A DNA stretch of 64,000 bases from Planctomycetaceae bacterium (GCA_002709225.1 PAQH01000010.1:35636-99635); one strand, 5' to 3'; shown: positions 34,563-44,620, numbered from the stretch's first letter. Notes: generated by a model not told the origin, from the letters alone. Numbers and translations are program-made.

Positions 34563-36362
34563 CTAGAAACCGGCCGCATGCCCGCCGCGTCGCCGATCTG
34601 CGACGCCGTGCAGGGCGCCGGTATCCGGATTAATTTGAATCGCGTGCACGGAGCCTTGCTGGCGACGCAAACGGACTGCGTGCCCCATCGCTTTGAGTTC
34701 CGCGACGAGTTCCGGGGAATGTCGCTGGCTGTCAGCTTCCAGGATCAGCTGGTCAGGAAACCACTGATGATGCATCCGCGGCGCGTCGACGGCTTCCGGC
34801 AGGGACATCTCGTACTCCAGCGTGTTCACCAGAATCCCGATCACCGTATTGATGATCGTGCGCCCCCCCGGACTGCCTGCTACCAGCACCGCGCGGCCAC
34901 CTCTCGTGACAATCACGGGCGACTGAGAACTGAGCATCCGCTTGCCGGGCTCGATCAGATTCGCCTTCGTTCCAATGCGGCCGCGGCGATTCGTCTCACC
35001 GGGAACCCAGTTAAAATCACCCATCTCATTGTTCAGCAGGAAGCCCGCCCCTTTGACAACGATGCGTGCCCCCCAACTGGCTTCCAGGGTGTAGGTGTTG
35101 GAGACCGCCATGCCGGCACCATCCACCACCGAAAAATGCGTCGTCGACTCACTTTCGCCAGCCAACGAAATATCTGGTGCCAGCGCCTCACTTGCGGTCG
35201 CGCGTTGGCGCGACATCTGCCGCAGCAGCTCCCGAGCGTACGCGGGATCGGTCAGTCGCGCGGGGATGGGCACAAAATCAGCGTCACCTAAATGTCGTGC
35301 CCGATCACAAAATATCCGACGAGACGTCTCCGCCAACAGATGAACCGCCTCCCGTGAATAGCGGCCGTACTGTTTTAGCTCGGCAGCTTCCAACAGGTGC
35401 AACGCCTGGGTGATACAAATACCTCCCGAGCTCGGTGGCGGCGGACCCAGCACCTGGTAGCCGCGAAACACACCGCGAATGGGCGCTCGTACACGGGCCT
35501 GGTACCCGTGCAAATCGGCAGCCGTAATCAACCCGTCACCACGTTGCATCTCGGCAACCAGCTGGGCTGCTGGACGACCGCGATAAAACACGTCCGCTCC
35601 TTCCTCGGCAATCTGCGTCAACGTGACCGCCAGATCCGGTAATACGAGGCGGTCACCGGCACGCCAATTCTCACCGCCGGGCTTTCCATAAACACGACGC
35701 AGCTCCGCAAACCGTTCGCCTGCGCGCACGCTGCGAGACCGCAGCACGCCATTGAGCGACCCCGCCAAATGTCGATCGACGGTAAACCCCTCTGCAGCCA
35801 GCCGAGCCGCTGGCTGCACCAGCCGTTTCCAGGGAAGCGTTCCGAATTTCTGATGCGCCAAAGCCAGACCACGTACCGTCCCGGGAACGCCCACGATTTT
35901 ATGGGTGTGACGACCATCACGTGGACCAAACATAGTTTTGGTCGCAGCCGCCGGGGCGGTTTCCCGGTAATCGACGCAGACCGCCGGGCGTTCGTCTCCG
36001 GGATGAACCATCATAAAACCACCACCTCCCAAATTCCCCGCCTCTGGCCAGGTGACCGCTAGAGCGAGCGCGACGGAAACCGCGGCATCGACCGCGTTAC
36101 CACCATCCTGAATCACCTTACGTCCCACCTCGCTAGCAGGGCGCGACGCGGAGACCACCATTCCATGCTTGCCGCGCATCTGGTGCATCCCACTGGCCAC
36201 AGAGGCAACGGGCTGCTGTTGCGCCACCAGGACTCCCAGTTCTAACCACACCATCAAGCACCAGACCGCGGTGGCCCCCAACACCGCCCCGGGACAGATT
36301 CGCCGGAGCAGCCGCTGGCAACTCACAACTGCGTTCCTCACGCATTGGCTGGATCTTTGCAT
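34563..36362 (-). CDS. ggt: Gamma-glutamyltransferase
   Basis: Ntn-hydrolase that cleaves gamma-glutamyl bonds of glutathione and related peptides in the periplasm after self-cleavage into two chains. About 600 residues from ATG 36362, which gives a hydrophobic leader (AVWCLMVWLELGVLVAQ); a GTG 19 codons upstream is possible. MVVSASRPASEVGRKVIQDG, NAVDAAVSVALALAVTWPEA and NLGGGGFMMVH are classic. The self-cleavage nucleophile is the Thr opening TTHFSVVD, near residue 406. The downstream loop SSQSPVIV and GSPGGRTIINTV also match. Single gene, divergent from rsfS. Confidence 0.95.
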   Translation of the reverse strand: MQRSSQCVRNAVVSCQRLLRRICPGAVLGATAVWCLMVWLELGVLVAQQQPVASVASGMHQMRGKHGMVVSASRPASEVGRKVIQDGGNAVDAAVSVALALAVTWPEAGNLGGGGFMMVHPGDERPAVCVDYRETAPAAATKTMFGPRDGRHTHKIVGVPGTVRGLALAHQKFGTLPWKRLVQPAARLAAEGFTVDRHLAGSLNGVLRSRSVRAGERFAELRRVYGKPGGENWRAGDRLVLPDLAVTLTQIAEEGADVFYRGRPAAQLVAEMQRGDGLITAADLHGYQARVRAPIRGVFRGYQVLGPPPPSSGGICITQALHLLEAAELKQYGRYSREAVHLLAETSRRIFCDRARHLGDADFVPIPARLTDPAYARELLRQMSRQRATASEALAPDISLAGESESTTHFSVVDGAGMAVSNTYTLEASWGARIVVKGAGFLLNNEMGDFNWVPGETNRRGRIGTKANLIEPGKRMLSSQSPVIVTRGGRAVLVAGSPGGRTIINTVIGILVNTLEYEMSLPEAVDAPRMHHQWFPDQLILEADSQRHSPELVAELKAMGHAVRLRRQQGSVHAIQINPDTGALHGVADRRRGGHAAGF

Positions 36363-36739
36363 GCTCACGGATTTGATTCCTCTCTGGTCAAGCCCCGCAG
36401 GCGTCAGCAACACTGACACTGAGTACGAGTTGAACTAGCCTAGCTGTTGACTCACGCGACAACGCGGCGAATACCTGCCGGCCCGGGAAGGTGGAAGAAA
36501 TTCTCCAAACGTTGCAATAAGTGAGACACGACTGGTTTACCGTTATAACGCCTGGAATCAGACAGAGAAATCACGAATCAATTCAACCCTGGTCCGTGAC
36601 AACTCACCGGACCAGAGGTAAAATAGGCCGCTACACTAGCACGAGTGACAGCCAGACCCCTGCCAGAGGAACCAGCAGGTAGCCGCCGCCAGGCGACGAA
36701 CCAGGTCTACAGCTGCCGCACCGGCCGAAGGAATCCCCA
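36363..36739. other. Divergent intergenic region with an rsfS promoter
   Basis: About 380 bases between ggt and rsfS. It contains the sigma-70-like promoter and overlapping inverted repeat listed at 36591-36624. Nothing else recognisable; the short frames are on both strands and poor. Confidence 0.5.
36591..36624 (+). promoter_or_regulatory. Candidate promoter of rsfS with overlapping inverted repeat
   Basis: GTGACA (36596-36601), a 17-base spacer and TAAAAT (36619-36624) form a good sigma-70-type promoter. GGTCCG (36591-36596) and CGGACC (36608-36613) form a dyad that straddles the -35 box, where a repressor could bind. Transcription would start near 36631, about 109 bases before the GTG. 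Confidence 0.45.
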
Positions 36740-37150
36740 GTGGCCTCGTCCCCCCCAGAAACACCTTCTGAAACTGCTACGCCACCGCGTAGTCTCCAAC
36801 TCGCGCTGGCAGCTGCCCGTACGGCTGCGGAAAACCAGGGACGCGACATCCAGATCCTCGACCTGCGCAAGCAAACACCCCTTTTTGACTTCTTCGTCAT
36901 CGCTACCGGAACAAGCCGGCGTCAACTCCACGCCATGAGTGAGGAAATCGACCACGTCCTGGAAGACCAAATGCACGATCAGCGTTTGAATATTGCAGGG
37001 TATCGCGAAAGCCGCTGGATCGTGTTGGATTACGGAACAGTCGTCATCCACTTGTTCGACGAAGAAACCCGCGAGTACTACAATCTGGCGGCGCTCTGGG
37101 GCGATGCCCCAAACCTCGATCTTGCGGGCGTCATTTCCACGGGAAGCTAA
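36740..37150 (+). CDS. rsfS: Ribosomal silencing factor RsfS
   Basis: RsfS binds large-subunit protein uL14 and blocks subunit joining when nutrients are short. 136 residues, normal size plus a ~15-residue Pro/Ser/Thr-rich start. The core is present: AAENQGRDIQILDLRKQTPL, FDFFVIATGTSRRQLHAMSE, RWIVLDYGTVVIHLFDEETR and EYYNLAALWGDAP. The GTG start is inside the only plausible frame. Followed by ilvN about 190 bases on, same strand, with no terminator seen. Confidence 0.95.
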   Translation: MASSPPETPSETATPPRSLQLALAAARTAAENQGRDIQILDLRKQTPLFDFFVIATGTSRRQLHAMSEEIDHVLEDQMHDQRLNIAGYRESRWIVLDYGTVVIHLFDEETREYYNLAALWGDAPNLDLAGVISTGS

Positions 37151-37341
37151 ACGCACCTCGGCGGCTGCCGCGACCTTTGCCAAGCTAACCTGATCCGTAC
37201 AAGTTCGCAGTTGCCGTTCGACAAGTTGTGGCAAACCGTCGCCGCATTATAGCGCCACGCGTTCCTGTCGCGTCGCGCCCCTTGTTCCTGAAATCAGTGG
37301 GGACTACGATACCCGTTTGCCTGTTTTCGGAGCCACTCGCC

Positions 37342-37848
37342 ATGCGCCACATCCTCTCCGCGTTGGTGCAGAATGTTCCCGGCGTCTTGGCGCACATTTC
37401 GGGAATGCTCGCCTCACGCGGCTACAACATCCATTCTCTCGCTGTGGGTGAAACCGATGATCCCCAGATTTCTCGAATGACGTTTGTGGTTGTTGGCGAC
37501 AACACCGTCCTCGAGCAAATCCGCAAACAACTCGAAAAAGTGGTTACCGTTGTGCGGGTCCACAACATCAGTTCACAAGACCACGTCGATCGTGACCTGA
37601 TGCTGCTCAAAGTCAGCGCATCCGCTGGTGGACAACGTAGTGAAGTGCGAGAGCTTGTCGACATTTTCCGGGCTCGCATCGTCGACGTCGGACCCGATGA
37701 CGTGATGATCGAAATTTCCGGACGTGAAAACAAACTCAATGCCTTTATGGACCGACTTCGTCCTTACGGCATTCTGGAAGTCGTACGTACGGGCTGCATC
37801 GCCATGGTACGAAGCCGATCTCCCGAAAATGACGTCACCATGAAATAG
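37342..37848 (+). CDS. ilvN: Acetolactate synthase small (regulatory) subunit
   Basis: Regulatory subunit of the first enzyme of branched-chain amino acid synthesis; carries valine feedback inhibition. 168 residues from ATG 37342 with GGAG ten bases upstream. N-terminal ACT domain: HILSALVQNVPGVLAHISGM, LASRGYNIHSLAVG, then the C-terminal half with ELVDIFRARIVDVGPDDVMI and the typical EISGRENKLNAFMDRLRPYG. The frame extends 38 codons upstream without protein character. The catalytic subunit gene (ilvB) is not in the window; ilvC follows. Confidence 0.95.
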   Translation: MRHILSALVQNVPGVLAHISGMLASRGYNIHSLAVGETDDPQISRMTFVVVGDNTVLEQIRKQLEKVVTVVRVHNISSQDHVDRDLMLLKVSASAGGQRSEVRELVDIFRARIVDVGPDDVMIEISGRENKLNAFMDRLRPYGILEVVRTGCIAMVRSRSPENDVTMK

Positions 37849-38234
37849 CACAAATCCACTTCTGGGTAACCGGCCTGGCGTATAAGTCGAACCGGAACCA
37901 ATACCAAACACGATTTCAGCAAGCATTAACTCGCCAACAAACTCAGTCACAACTGAAACATATCCAAAGGACTGCTCCCCAAAATCACTACAACCTGGCA
38001 CTCGGCCGACAGCGGTGCCCGAAACCACCAGCTACACGACCATTTCCAATCTGCGACAGGCGCCAGCCTATGTCCAGAGTCGTGCTCGTGTCCACCAATA
38101 ATTGATTTCAATCGATTCGCGGCCGCGCCCACCAGAGGCGCCTCGCGCGTCGTTCCAAAGCGTTTTCCGTCCTCTGGAAAACACTCCATTCCTCTCACTT
38201 GATCGCTTTGATCGCCAACAGGAGTAACACACTA
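37849..38234. other. Intergenic region between ilvN and ilvC
   Basis: 386 bases. No convincing gene; a minus-strand frame of 151 codons lies mostly across ilvN and is a shadow. I looked for a leader peptide rich in Leu/Ile/Val codons or an attenuator hairpin and saw none. Only the ilvC ribosome-binding site (AGGAG, ten bases before the ATG) is clear. Confidence 0.5.
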
Positions 38235-39239
38235 ATGACAGCCACGATTTACTACGACAACGATGCCGACCTGTCCCTTCTGAAAGACAAAACCATCGCC
38301 ATCCTTGGTTACGGTTCACAGGGCCATGCCCAGGCACAAAACCTGCGCGACAGCGGTTGCAACGTAGTCATCGGGCAGCGACCAGGCAGCGCCAACTACG
38401 ACCTGGCTGTAGAACATGGGTTTGAGCCACTACCGGTCAACGAAGCAGCAGCCCGCGGCGACCTGGTCAACATCCTGCTCCCTGACGAAGTGCAAGGTGA
38501 TATTTTCCGGGACCACATTCGGGGCAATCTTAGTGAAGGCAATGTCATCATGTGCTCGCACGGCTTCAACGTCCACTTCGGACAAGTCGAAGCCCCGGCG
38601 GGCGTGGCCACCCTGTTGGTAGCGCCCAAGGGGCCTGGCCATCTGGTACGTTCTGAGTTTGAGCGAGGCGGCGGCGTTCCCTGCCTAATCGCGCTGGGTG
38701 ACGGCAGTAGTGAAGAAACCAAACAGCTTGGCCTGGCGTACGCAAAAGGAATTGGCGGCACGCGCGGAGGCGTCATCGAGACCACCTTTGCCGAGGAAAC
38801 CGAAACCGATCTATTCGGTGAACAAGTCGTGCTTTGTGGCGGCGTCAGCGAGCTTGTCAAAGCGGCTTTTGAAACACTCGTCGACGCTGGATACCAACCG
38901 GAAATGGCTTACTTCGAATGCCTTCATGAACTGAAGTTGATCGTCGACTTGTTCTACCAAGGCGGCCTGAACTACATGCGATACAGCGTTTCCAACACCG
39001 CCGAGTACGGCGACTACAGCCGCGGACCACGCGTGGTGACAGAGGAAACTCGGGCCGAAATGAAACGCATTCTCCACGAAATCCAGTCCGGACAATTCGC
39101 CCGCGAATGGATCCTGGAAAACCGTGCAGGCGCCCCGGCATTCAAAGCGATGCGTCGCCGCGACCGCAGCCTGCAGCTGGAAGAAGTCGGCCTCCGACTG
39201 CGCAGTCTGATGTCCTGGATAGACGCCAAGGAAGTTTGA
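38235..39239 (+). CDS. ilvC: Ketol-acid reductoisomerase
   Basis: Second step of valine/isoleucine synthesis: Mg- and NADPH-dependent isomerisation and reduction of acetohydroxy acids. 334 residues, the class I (short) size. NAD(P) fold: [20 protein letters not shown]. Knotted C-terminal domain with metal-binding [20 protein letters not shown] and [20 protein letters not shown], then [17 protein letters not shown] 38235 with AGGAG upstream. Same strand as ilvN, convergent with cinA. Confidence 0.97.
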   Translation: MTATIYYDNDADLSLLKDKTIAILGYGSQGHAQAQNLRDSGCNVVIGQRPGSANYDLAVEHGFEPLPVNEAAARGDLVNILLPDEVQGDIFRDHIRGNLSEGNVIMCSHGFNVHFGQVEAPAGVATLLVAPKGPGHLVRSEFERGGGVPCLIALGDGSSEETKQLGLAYAKGIGGTRGGVIETTFAEETETDLFGEQVVLCGGVSELVKAAFETLVDAGYQPEMAYFECLHELKLIVDLFYQGGLNYMRYSVSNTAEYGDYSRGPRVVTEETRAEMKRILHEIQSGQFAREWILENRAGAPAFKAMRRRDRSLQLEEVGLRLRSLMSWIDAKEV

Positions 39240-39366
39240 TCCGCTGAGAATCAACCCAGCGTCTCAATCCCAGGCCCCGAGCCGAGCGTATCGGTACGCG
39301 CACTCGCCACGCCACGCAGTTGGTTTGTCGTGGTAGCGGCTGACCAGTGCTACCTGGCGCTGAAAA

Positions 39367-40611
39367 TCAATCCGGCGTCAGGTGCAGTCGCAATAGGTTC
39401 AGCGCCTGCTTCCCACTGCGTGCTTTGAGAATATCGGGGTGACCCGCGAAAGCAGGAGTCGCCATCTTTGTCCCGCCCTTCCAGGCCACCGCCAGGGGGA
39501 GCATACCAGGCTCTTGGCCGTCGCCATCGGCAACGGGAAAAGGGCCGACCGCGATCGCATAATCGGTCGCAAACTGGTGCCGACAGGCCTCGGCCCAACT
39601 GGCGACATCAAAGTCCCACGCGACAATCCCGGCAGCAGGTGCCGTCACTGACGGCAAGGCTACCAGTGCATCCCGATCACCAATCACGAGTCCACCGCGA
39701 AACGGACCGTCGGAGCCACTGGCAACACTGAGCCAATCAGCGACCAATCCACCTGTGCCCCATTCAACGACGGCAACCGTCTCACCGCGAGATCTCAACT
39801 GACGGATGACAGCCTGCTGAAGTTCATCATCCTCTTCTCCAAATACGACCGACCCCAAACAGTCGTAAATCGTCTTTGCCGTCGGTTCAATGGCCGCCAA
39901 ACATTCGTCGTGATTTCTGCCTGAGGCCGTAATCCGCAAAGTGATGGTGGCCTGGCTGACCGTAATTCCCACACTCGGTTGTCGCCCGCGTTGAATCAAA
40001 TCCGGTAACATCTGTTCAAGATCACTTTCCCCGACACCAAAACACTTGATGCGTCGGTGACGGATCACCCGGACTTCACCCGTTGCCGCGGCAAGTGCAG
40101 GCCCCACGGTCTCAGTCCACATCTCCACCATCTCGGCGGGAACACCTGGCAACGCAAACAACCGCGCCGCCGTTCGCCCCTCTCGCGCGACCGAAATATC
40201 AACTCCGGGAGCCGTCCCATGGGGGTTGGGAATCACATTTGATCCAACCGGAAACAACGCTTGACAGACATTGCGGTCAGGCATTGGGCGTTGGCGACGC
40301 GCAAACAACGCCTGAATGTGTGCCAGCGCCGTATCGTCTTGCACCAAGTCTCGTCCGGTGGCTTCTGCCAATGCTTGTCGCGTGAGATCATCGGCCGTCG
40401 GCCCCAAGCCCCCTGTGCAAACAATGAAATCGGCCCGGTCAAACGCCTCGCGAAAAACGCGGACGTTCGCCTCGAGATCATCGCCGACGGTGGAATGATA
40501 GAGAACTCGGATTCCCAGTTCTCCAAGTCGTTCACTGAGCCATTGACTGTTCGTATCGAGTCGCTGGCCACTGGTCAGTTCATCACCAATCGATACGACT
40601 TCCGCATGCAT
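39367..40611 (-). CDS. cinA: CinA-family protein (nicotinamide-nucleotide amidase-like)
   Basis: 414 residues in two parts. The N-terminal MoCF-like domain is intact: AEVVSIGDELTSGQRLDTNS, FIVCTGGLGPTADDLTRQAL, FALPGVPAEMVEMW. This domain of CinA hydrolyses ADP-ribose-type pyridine nucleotides. The C-terminal CinA amidase-like domain is diverged: the usual 'AESCTGG' is replaced by VVEWGTGGLVADWLSVASGS, so the catalytic Ser/Thr context differs. It may therefore have lost NMN deamidase activity. ATG with GAGG seven bases upstream. Convergent with ilvC. Confidence 0.9.
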   Translation of the reverse strand: MHAEVVSIGDELTSGQRLDTNSQWLSERLGELGIRVLYHSTVGDDLEANVRVFREAFDRADFIVCTGGLGPTADDLTRQALAEATGRDLVQDDTALAHIQALFARRQRPMPDRNVCQALFPVGSNVIPNPHGTAPGVDISVAREGRTAARLFALPGVPAEMVEMWTETVGPALAAATGEVRVIRHRRIKCFGVGESDLEQMLPDLIQRGRQPSVGITVSQATITLRITASGRNHDECLAAIEPTAKTIYDCLGSVVFGEEDDELQQAVIRQLRSRGETVAVVEWGTGGLVADWLSVASGSDGPFRGGLVIGDRDALVALPSVTAPAAGIVAWDFDVASWAEACRHQFATDYAIAVGPFPVADGDGQEPGMLPLAVAWKGGTKMATPAFAGHPDILKARSGKQALNLLRLHLTPD

Positions 40612-40875
40612 TGAACAACCTCACCTCTAACACGCCACCCCACCAACCAAATGACTTCGACATTTACGCCGCCAAATGCCCAGCCGCCCACGCAGCTCAG
40701 ACAGGGTGCCTTGGATCTCTAGTCACGTACCAACATCCATCTCTTCGCAGGCAGGACCGCGTTGTAAACCCTGATTGCCCCGTTGGCAATGTGCCCGCCT
40801 GTCGATTGCCCCAAAACGACAGACAGAAAAGACACCTGCCAATCCAACGGACCCGCTGCGTGTATCCTCAGCGGA

Positions 40876-42876
40876 CTATACGGAAGTCGAATTCGCGGCA
40901 GCAGACTGGCGAAACTGTTTCTTGCGAATTACCAGGTTGACGTCATACCAGCTCATGCCAAGGCTCGTCGCTAATTGTCGCAACATTTTCCGTTCCGCAT
41001 CATCAACCTGATTGTCGACCAGGGCAATCTCCACAACCTCGCCCAGCCAATCCTTCCGAGACGCCTTGTCAGGTAGCTGCACAGAGAGAAGTTCGCTCGG
41101 CTGCGCGTGGTTCATCCACTGCTGTACCAGATCCTCCGAAATGCGGTTCTTACTCGCCAGTTGCCGAATCGCCTCCCGTTCGGTTTCATCCAACACCGCA
41201 TCCTCAGCCAATACACGAATGACCCAGGCCAGACTTTCTACAGGTGAAACCACCGGAGCAGTGTCGACTGGCGCCGCTATACGCGTTTGTTCCGTCTCGG
41301 CCGCTACGGACCATGCTACGGACTGGGCCGACTCGTGCAAGCGACGCTTCCATTGCGTAGCTTCGCTGGCCTCACGTGACTTGTGGAACTCCACCAATAC
41401 CCAGTCATGTAAACCCGTATTCATGACCTCGCCACAATAGTCGCAGGCATCTGACTTCAGGTCCGATTCAGGCGCACCGCAGGCCGGGCATTGCGTGGAC
41501 GCCAATCCTGTTTCCTGGTTGCCGCGCGCTGTGGCAAGGCGCATCAGTATCATCCAACTATGGTACAAACCCGTGTGACCGGGTGCGGACATTTCACCGT
41601 CCTCTCCCATCGCAACTGGACGCGCGCTCCAACGAATCTCGACAACCGCATAATGCCGTTCGGCATCCGCGATTAAGCCTTGGCAATCGACCGAGCCCAC
41701 CGCGCAATCGATATCGAATCTGCGGTTCGCAACACGCAAACCGGACTGATAGGCATCGCAAAATTCTCCGGCCGCCATTTTTCTCAAAGGGTCCAGGGAG
41801 CCCGCCAGATCCGCTGCTGCCTTACGATAAAAGATGACGGCCGCTCGATCCTCAAGATGCTGCAGGCTGAATTCTGGATCGTACCTTTTACGGTAATCTG
41901 CGGCCTGTCGATCATGTCGGCCCTGGTGTGCGCGCCATTCGCTGGCCTGGGTGATCTCTGACAACACCCAATCGTAAGTACCGCTGCGTAAGACGGCGTC
42001 ACACGAGTTACAACGGCTGAACTGGTTCAACTCGATGGAGCTTCCGCAATTCGGACATTCGCCCCCGAGCAAGCTCCCTTGGCGATCGCCACTCTGCAGA
42101 TTACGGCGACGAATAAACGACCAATATTCCACAAACGACTCAACTCCACGATGTCCTGAAATCCGCTCACCGTTTTCAGGTGAAACCCGGTAATCTGCCA
42201 TTTCAGCATTTACTTCAACGGTAAGTACTTCGAACACCCCCGCGGGTCGCCATTCGGCGATTCGCACATTACGAACGGCAATTTTCTCCAATTTTTCACG
42301 GTAGTTCTGCAGCTGCTGGGTGCGAAACTGCACGACAAATTTTTCATAGATTCCGTCTGTGACAAAATGCTGGACCGGTGTCATGTCCTGATTCTGCCAG
42401 GCTCGCTGGATCTCGAGAAAGGCGTGCTCAAAGTCCTGGCGAAATTCCGCCACGTCAAATGCCGAGTCGGACGCCTGCAGCTTTTCAACCCACTTCCGAT
42501 GGTTCACGTGACTCACTCGACGCCGGCGCCGGAGACGGGATCCCGAGTAGGTATTGCCCTGTGGTCGCCGTAGGGCCCCCTGTTTGGCGTGGTAGATTAC
42601 GAAACACACAATGCACACGATCAGGAGGGGGATCCCCACCTTGGGATACCTGATGCACAACTCGATCAACAACATCAATAGCTCGCCGCCGCCATCGCCA
42701 CCACCACTGCTGTAACCGCCGCCGCTGTAACTTCCTCCACCGCCGCCATAGCTCCCACCGCCACCCGCTCGGCCCCAGGCATCGCTCGGTACGAACAGCC
42801 AGAACAAGAGCAGCAATGCAAACACCAGCGTGGTACCGCGAACCGCACCGCTTGAGATTCGGTCGTGGCGCAACAC
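40876..42876 (-). CDS. Membrane protein with two Tim44-like/zinc-ribbon modules and a TerB-like tail
   Basis: About 666 residues from GTG 42876 (AGAGG nine bases upstream; a TTG nine codons earlier is the longest frame). Order: signal/membrane segment 18-34, Gly/Ser/Tyr-rich linker, membrane segment 80-95, Arg-rich stretch, then a Tim44-like domain (~130-258) followed by zinc ribbon CPNCG...CNSCD and the phrase DWVLSEI; a second Tim44-like domain (~335-455) followed by CPACG...CDYCG and DWVLVEF; finally an alpha-helical TerB-like domain (~555-650: AVLDETEREAIRQLASKNRI, NQVDDAERKMLRQLATSLGM). The domain+ribbon+DWVL unit is clearly duplicated. A cytosolic-facing assembly or stress role is inference. 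Confidence 0.85.
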   Translation of the reverse strand: MLRHDRISSGAVRGTTLVFALLLLFWLFVPSDAWGRAGGGGSYGGGGGSYSGGGYSSGGGDGGGELLMLLIELCIRYPKVGIPLLIVCIVCFVIYHAKQGALRRPQGNTYSGSRLRRRRRVSHVNHRKWVEKLQASDSAFDVAEFRQDFEHAFLEIQRAWQNQDMTPVQHFVTDGIYEKFVVQFRTQQLQNYREKLEKIAVRNVRIAEWRPAGVFEVLTVEVNAEMADYRVSPENGERISGHRGVESFVEYWSFIRRRNLQSGDRQGSLLGGECPNCGSSIELNQFSRCNSCDAVLRSGTYDWVLSEITQASEWRAHQGRHDRQAADYRKRYDPEFSLQHLEDRAAVIFYRKAAADLAGSLDPLRKMAAGEFCDAYQSGLRVANRRFDIDCAVGSVDCQGLIADAERHYAVVEIRWSARPVAMGEDGEMSAPGHTGLYHSWMILMRLATARGNQETGLASTQCPACGAPESDLKSDACDYCGEVMNTGLHDWVLVEFHKSREASEATQWKRRLHESAQSVAWSVAAETEQTRIAAPVDTAPVVSPVESLAWVIRVLAEDAVLDETEREAIRQLASKNRISEDLVQQWMNHAQPSELLSVQLPDKASRKDWLGEVVEIALVDNQVDDAERKMLRQLATSLGMSWYDVNLVIRKKQFRQSAAANSTSV

Positions 42877-42959
42877 CTTGGCGTTCCTCTCAGGAAAACT
42901 CAACTAGGCCAACACACCCGTCACCCGGATCGAGGCACCGCCAACTCCGGCGAACTCTC

Positions 42960-44474
42960 TCACGCGCCCGTGGACGGCCATCGCCTGCTGGTACGTTGCT
43001 CAGTAATTTCAATCGCCTTGAGAAGACCTCGCGCCTTGTTCATCGTCTCCTGAAATTCATTTTCAGGAACGCTGTCGGCGACGATACCCGCCCCCGCCTG
43101 TACATAGGCGCGTGGCCCTTGAATCACCATCGTGCGCAGCGCGATACACGTGTCCATATTGCCACTAAAGTCAATGTAGCCAACCGCGCCGGCGTAGGGA
43201 CCACGACGGTGCGGCTCAAGTTCATCAATGATTTCCATGGCGCGCACTTTGGGAGCGCCTGAGACTGTACCCGCCGGAAGCGACGCGCGCAGGGCATCAA
43301 ACGCATCCATACCGTCCGCCAGTTCACAAGTCACATTCGAAGTAATGTGCATCACGTGGCTATAGCGTTCGATCACCATCACATCTGACAATTCCACTGT
43401 CCCGTAGCGTGCCACTCGCCCCACGTCATTTCGCCCCAAATCGACCAGCATTACGTGCTCCGCCCGTTCTTTGGGGTCTGCCAGCAGTTCATCCGCTAGC
43501 CGTTGGTCTTCGACTTCATTCGCACCTCGGGGACGCGTTCCCGCCAAAGGGCGTACGGTGACTTTACCGTCGACCACGCGGCACATGATTTCGGGCGAAC
43601 TACCGATCAACGTCACACCTTGCGTGCGTAAGAAAAACATGAAGGGACTGGGATTTACCACTCGCAGTGTACGGTAAATCTCAAACGGATCTGATTCAAA
43701 GTCAACCGCCAGACGCTGGCTAATCACGACTTGAAAAATGTCACCTGCGCGGATGTACTCGACACACTGGCGAACCGCGTCTTCAAAATCAGATTGACTG
43801 AAATTGGATTCAACGCGAAGCGAAACATCACCGCGAGTATCGATGTCCGCACAAGGCACGAGATCGCTTGCCCCGGCAAGCTGGTCGACCAGCGCATCCA
43901 CACGCCGGGTTGCATCCTGGTATGCGTGTTTGACATCGCCGGCAAAGCAATCCAACCGCGCCATGACAATCACAAACATGGTCTTACTTACATTGTCGAA
44001 GACCACCATGCGGTCATAAAACGCGAACGAGAGATCGGGAATCTGCCGGTCATCCTCAGGCGGGTTTGGCAATGACTCGGAGTAGCGAATCACGTCGTAA
44101 CCCGCGAAGCCGATCGCTCCAGCAACAAACGGAGGAAGTTCCTCCAAGTGAGCCACCTGATAGGAAGCAATTCGCTGCCGCAATGCCTCCAAGGGATCGG
44201 CGGCATGGTATTCGCGTCGAACTCCCTCGGCGGACTCCGTAACCACTTCACCAGAGGCCGCTATTTCCAGAAAAGGATCTGCTGTCAAGAAACTATACCG
44301 AGAAACTTTTTCGCCACCGACCACGCTCTCAAAAAGGCAAGCAGTCCCCTGGCTGTCAATTTTTCGAAACGCCGTGACCGGTGTCAGCGAATCGCTCACC
44401 AACCGCCGATAGACCGGTACTAGCTGGTACTCGGCGGCCAGCCGTTCAAACGCCGTAAAGTCCGGTAGGTACAT
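42960..44474 (-). CDS. trpE: Anthranilate synthase component I
   Basis: Converts chorismate and ammonia or glutamine-derived ammonia to anthranilate, the first step of tryptophan synthesis. About 505 residues from ATG 44474 with AGGAATC upstream. Chorismate-binding core: FMFFLRTQGVTLIGSSPEIM, VTVRPLAGTRPRGANEVEDQ, HVMLVDLGRNDVGRVARYG, ASLPAGTVSGAPKVRAMEII and GPYAGAVGYIDFSGNMDTCI. The N-terminal half has the feedback (Trp) domain. No trpG is adjacent and no Trp-codon leader was seen upstream. Divergent from mcsA. Confidence 0.96.
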   Translation of the reverse strand: MYLPDFTAFERLAAEYQLVPVYRRLVSDSLTPVTAFRKIDSQGTACLFESVVGGEKVSRYSFLTADPFLEIAASGEVVTESAEGVRREYHAADPLEALRQRIASYQVAHLEELPPFVAGAIGFAGYDVIRYSESLPNPPEDDRQIPDLSFAFYDRMVVFDNVSKTMFVIVMARLDCFAGDVKHAYQDATRRVDALVDQLAGASDLVPCADIDTRGDVSLRVESNFSQSDFEDAVRQCVEYIRAGDIFQVVISQRLAVDFESDPFEIYRTLRVVNPSPFMFFLRTQGVTLIGSSPEIMCRVVDGKVTVRPLAGTRPRGANEVEDQRLADELLADPKERAEHVMLVDLGRNDVGRVARYGTVELSDVMVIERYSHVMHITSNVTCELADGMDAFDALRASLPAGTVSGAPKVRAMEIIDELEPHRRGPYAGAVGYIDFSGNMDTCIALRTMVIQGPRAYVQAGAGIVADSVPENEFQETMNKARGLLKAIEITEQRTSRRWPSTGA

Positions 44475-44592
44475 GATTCCTGATCGCTCTTCGCAGGCAA
44501 ACCATCGACACAACAGCCGACAGGAATAAGAAGCTTAGCAATGGCCCCAAACAGCGGCAACGCCGACTACTAACCAGGTACGTCGACTCGGC

Positions 44593-44620
44593 TTGACACT
44601 AATAAGAGCCTTGCTAGAAT
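44593..44620 (+). promoter_or_regulatory. Strong sigma-70-like promoter of mcsA-mcsB
   Basis: TTGACA (44593-44598), 16 bases, TAGAAT (44615-44620): a near-consensus promoter. Transcription would begin near 44627, about 110 bases before mcsA. No CtsR-type or CIRCE repeat was seen in that leader. Confidence 0.65.

Noticed and set aside
37573..38028. Minus-strand 151-codon frame
   Set aside because: Most of it covers ilvN on the other strand; no motif or ribosome-binding site.
44475..44592. Trp-leader attenuator upstream of trpE
   Set aside because: No short frame with tandem Trp codons and no terminator/antiterminator pair seen.
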